This document shows, piece by piece, positions 62,225-64,000 of a stretch of 64,000 nt of DNA. The translations under genes and the position numbers were made by a program. The notes under the pieces are model-generated. The model had not been told where the DNA came from. It did no database searches and saw only the letters and a program-made list of their open reading frames with translations. The stretch spans positions 48,346 to 112,345 of the forward strand of contig JAYRGW010000004.1 of NCBI GenBank assembly GCA_041907665.1, in the 5' to 3' direction. Positions within the stretch are counted from its first letter, which is position 1, and each line of letters begins with the position of its first letter. Source of the stretch: JAAYUD01 sp041907665 (GTDB taxonomy: Bacteria; Bacteroidota; Bacteroidia; Bacteroidales; Bacteroidaceae).

Positions 62225-63562
62225 TCACCTTTGGGGCTCTGCCGGCAATCCTACAGACTTCCTGAGTCTAGCGATTGACCAGCACCACCAAGCTGTTTGC
62301 TCTCCGTTTCCTGCATCTTTCACTTTCCAAACCGACGTTTTCATTTTCGCCAAATCATCATCCGAAATAATATTGGATAATGTCTTACCGTTACCCTCAA
62401 GCCATGCTCCTTCTAGGTAAAGAGGTTTACCGACATTGACAGTTAATATTAAATCAATAATTTGATGAATCCTTTTGTAATCATTTTCGGAACGTGCAAA
62501 ATCGATTTCCCAAGCCATACCTTTACCGATTATTTCGTTCGAGAACCGTCCGTCGGGATAACCGTCGGTAGGCATCCATATTACGCCATTGCTATGTTTT
62601 AGCAATTTCAGGTTCATTATTTCTACGGTGTTTTTCAATATCTGATGATCGGCACCTTCCCATCCCGCAGCTATTGGCGACAGATTTACCCATCCAAGTC
62701 CATTGTACTGAGTGCCTCCATTTCCATTCGGGACAAACATCTCGACATAAGCCGGAATCCCATAATAACTTGATACCATATGATTTTTTATACCAGCCGA
62801 AAGAATTGCTATTTTCTTATTCCAATCAGTTACCAATTCCGGAGAGTTATGTCGTTCAGCTATTTTTGCCATATCTGTCATCGCAGCACCAACAAAACTT
62901 TGTGTAAGCAAGTCGAACACATCCCACATGCGACCTTCTTTTGAATGTTCAAATGCAATATTTCGAACTAATCCCGGTTCTATGGACCAACCTCCATACT
63001 GAAAGAATGTTCTATCGCAAGTACGTTTCATTAGCATTTTTACCTGATTCCAAGTATCATCTTCAAACGAAGTATGTCCACGTTTTAAAGCCAAACGAGC
63101 CCATGCAAGAATGACGTGCGCCTGTGCATCAATCTGAAATTGGTCGTCCAGGATGACATACTGTTCTTTTTCTTTACCTATAACACGTGGTATACGTTCC
63201 ATATCGTTTTCTGCTATCGCATCCAGCACGCATCTTATATTTGCTTCGGCCTCTTTGTACCGCCCAGTTTCTATCATCAGTAACACAAATGCTCCGGAAG
63301 TGCGAGGAAACATTCCCGAATATGCACCTGTAAGAGACTCCGGCAAAAATCCATCATGATTCAAACGATCCAACAAACTATAATAAGTTTTGGAATAAAG
63401 TTGCTCCACTTCTGGTTTTTGCAACAACTCTCTCACTTTGTTTCTTTCTTGAATACTATCGGTAACAATGCTTTTGCTTCTTGATTGAGAAAAAACATTT
63501 AGACTGACAAACAAGCTAAACAAAATGATACAATAAGATATAATAAAACGACTTTTGCCCAT
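62225..63562 (-). CDS. secreted six-hairpin-glycosidase-like protein
   Basis: 445 residues from the ATG at 63562 (MGKSRFIISYCIILFSLFVS is the signal peptide); a further upstream start at 63664 is unlikely because it adds a second hydrophobic stretch. The body is helical with aromatic-rich, glycoside-hydrolase-like blocks: GAYSGMFPRTSGAFVLLMIE, YGGWSIEPGLVRNIAFEHSK, EGRMWDVFDLLTQSFVGAAM, YNGLGWVNLSPIAAGWEGAD and GVIWMPTDGYPDGRFSNEII. This suggests an (alpha/alpha)6 barrel of the six-hairpin-glycosidase superfamily. Its GH family and substrate are not recognised. It stands alone, convergent with the GNAT gene. Confidence 0.65.
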   Translation of the reverse strand: MGKSRFIISYCIILFSLFVSLNVFSQSRSKSIVTDSIQERNKVRELLQKPEVEQLYSKTYYSLLDRLNHDGFLPESLTGAYSGMFPRTSGAFVLLMIETGRYKEAEANIRCVLDAIAENDMERIPRVIGKEKEQYVILDDQFQIDAQAHVILAWARLALKRGHTSFEDDTWNQVKMLMKRTCDRTFFQYGGWSIEPGLVRNIAFEHSKEGRMWDVFDLLTQSFVGAAMTDMAKIAERHNSPELVTDWNKKIAILSAGIKNHMVSSYYGIPAYVEMFVPNGNGGTQYNGLGWVNLSPIAAGWEGADHQILKNTVEIMNLKLLKHSNGVIWMPTDGYPDGRFSNEIIGKGMAWEIDFARSENDYKRIHQIIDLILTVNVGKPLYLEGAWLEGNGKTLSNIISDDDLAKMKTSVWKVKDAGNGEQTAWWCWSIARLRKSVGLPAEPQR

Positions 63563-63796
63563 GGTAATAAAATTATGACAGTATGTTACAAATACAAAAC
63601 CTAGTTCGACGAAAAAATGTGGATAGAAGACAAACAAGATGATTTTTATCATCTTTATAACCATCAGTAAAAAACAGATTGTCAGTAAGACTTACTATAT
63701 CACACGGGCAAAATTACTGAAATATTCTATATTGCCGATTATTTCTACAAAGAAATTGCTTTCCAACGTCTCCCAAAATTATAAATTTCTATTTCA

Positions 63797-63818
63797 TACC
63801 TCAGTTCGGGATAAGTAG
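63797..63818. repeat. possible right end of an IS982-family element
   Basis: The sequence ACCTCAGTTCGGGATAAG immediately after the transposase stop begins with ACC, as IS982 inverted repeats usually do. The left end is outside the window, so the boundary is unconfirmed. Confidence 0.35.
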
Positions 63819-64000
63819 TTAGAATAAAGAAAGTTGTTTTGTGTTTTCAAAGGTATATCCCATAAGCGCTTTAGGTTTGTTCTCAAAGAAGCAGTATGCT
63901 CCTAATGCGGAGATGAGATTCATGATGAAATTATTGATGGAACGATGTCTGGAATGTACAATTTGTGCACTATTCTTCAAAAGATCATTGATCGTTTCAA
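63819..64000 (-). mobile_element. IS982-family transposase, 3' end (cut by window edge)
   Basis: The last 60 codons are open to the window edge on the minus strand. They read ETINDLLKNSAQIVHSRHRS, NNFIMNLISALGAYCFFENK and end TKQLSLF, with the stop at 63819-63821. ETxNDxLKNxxQIxHxRHRS followed by an xNFxxNLxxAxxAYxFxxxKP block is the conserved C-terminus of IS982-type transposases, with the last catalytic glutamate in ETINDLLKN. The catalytic aspartates are outside the window. The element is 257 bases from the glycosidase-like gene. Confidence 0.8.

Overview
The window comes from a member of the phylum Bacteroidota, order Bacteroidales, probably Bacteroides or a close relative. The evidence is a SusC/SusD glycan-uptake locus with Bacteroidota-type FecR and ECF sigma partners, promoters of the Bacteroides form TTTG-N19/20-TAnnTTTG, map lying between secY and infA, zinc-free forms of S14 and L36, and the linkage rpsU-xerC-hpf-tRNAs-tufA-secE. 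The species cannot be fixed from the sequence alone.

Layout. 1-17010 (minus strand) is a polysaccharide utilization locus. It holds a GH31 enzyme cut by the window edge, a large GH78 rhamnosidase, a small lipoprotein, a GH43 arabinanase-like lipoprotein, a SusE/F-like glycan-binding lipoprotein, SusD, SusC with an STN signalling domain, a FecR anti-sigma factor, an ECF sigma factor and a second GH78-type enzyme. Together they suggest uptake and trimming of a rhamnose- and arabinose-containing plant glycan, switched on by SusC-to-FecR-to-sigma signalling. 17666-18937 (plus) carries the last ~70 codons of a decayed SusD gene followed by an intact secreted endonuclease/exonuclease/phosphatase-family gene, apparently the remains of another locus.

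20390-38454 (minus) is the complete alpha, spc, S10 and str ribosomal-protein block (rpsL to rplQ, with fusA, secY, map, infA and rpoA). 40440-53812 (minus) is a second core operon: four tRNAs, tufA, tRNA-Trp, secE, nusG, rplKAJL, rpoBC and a DUF3467 gene. It is followed upstream by hpf, xerC and rpsU. The right end holds an aminopeptidase P and a gamma-carbonic-anhydrase-like gene (plus), a TonB-dependent receptor facing a divergent LuxR-type regulator, a GNAT acetyltransferase, a secreted six-hairpin-glycosidase-like protein, and the 3' end of an IS982-type transposase at the window edge.

The most unusual structure is a pair of 1,062-bp non-coding repeats at 19213-20274 and 39257-40318. They lie in opposite orientation, roughly 85-90% identical by eye, and bracket the whole 19-kb ribosomal-protein block. 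Each contains three long hairpin structures in the same order, with nearly identical arms. Related CATAAGGAC palindromes occur elsewhere in intergenic DNA here. I do not recognise this element as a described family. Other points worth checking are structured leaders before rpsD, rpsG, rpsJ and rpoB, a hairpin plus U-run between the main tRNA/tuf promoter and the first tRNA, and a palindromic operator between the TonB receptor and its divergent regulator.
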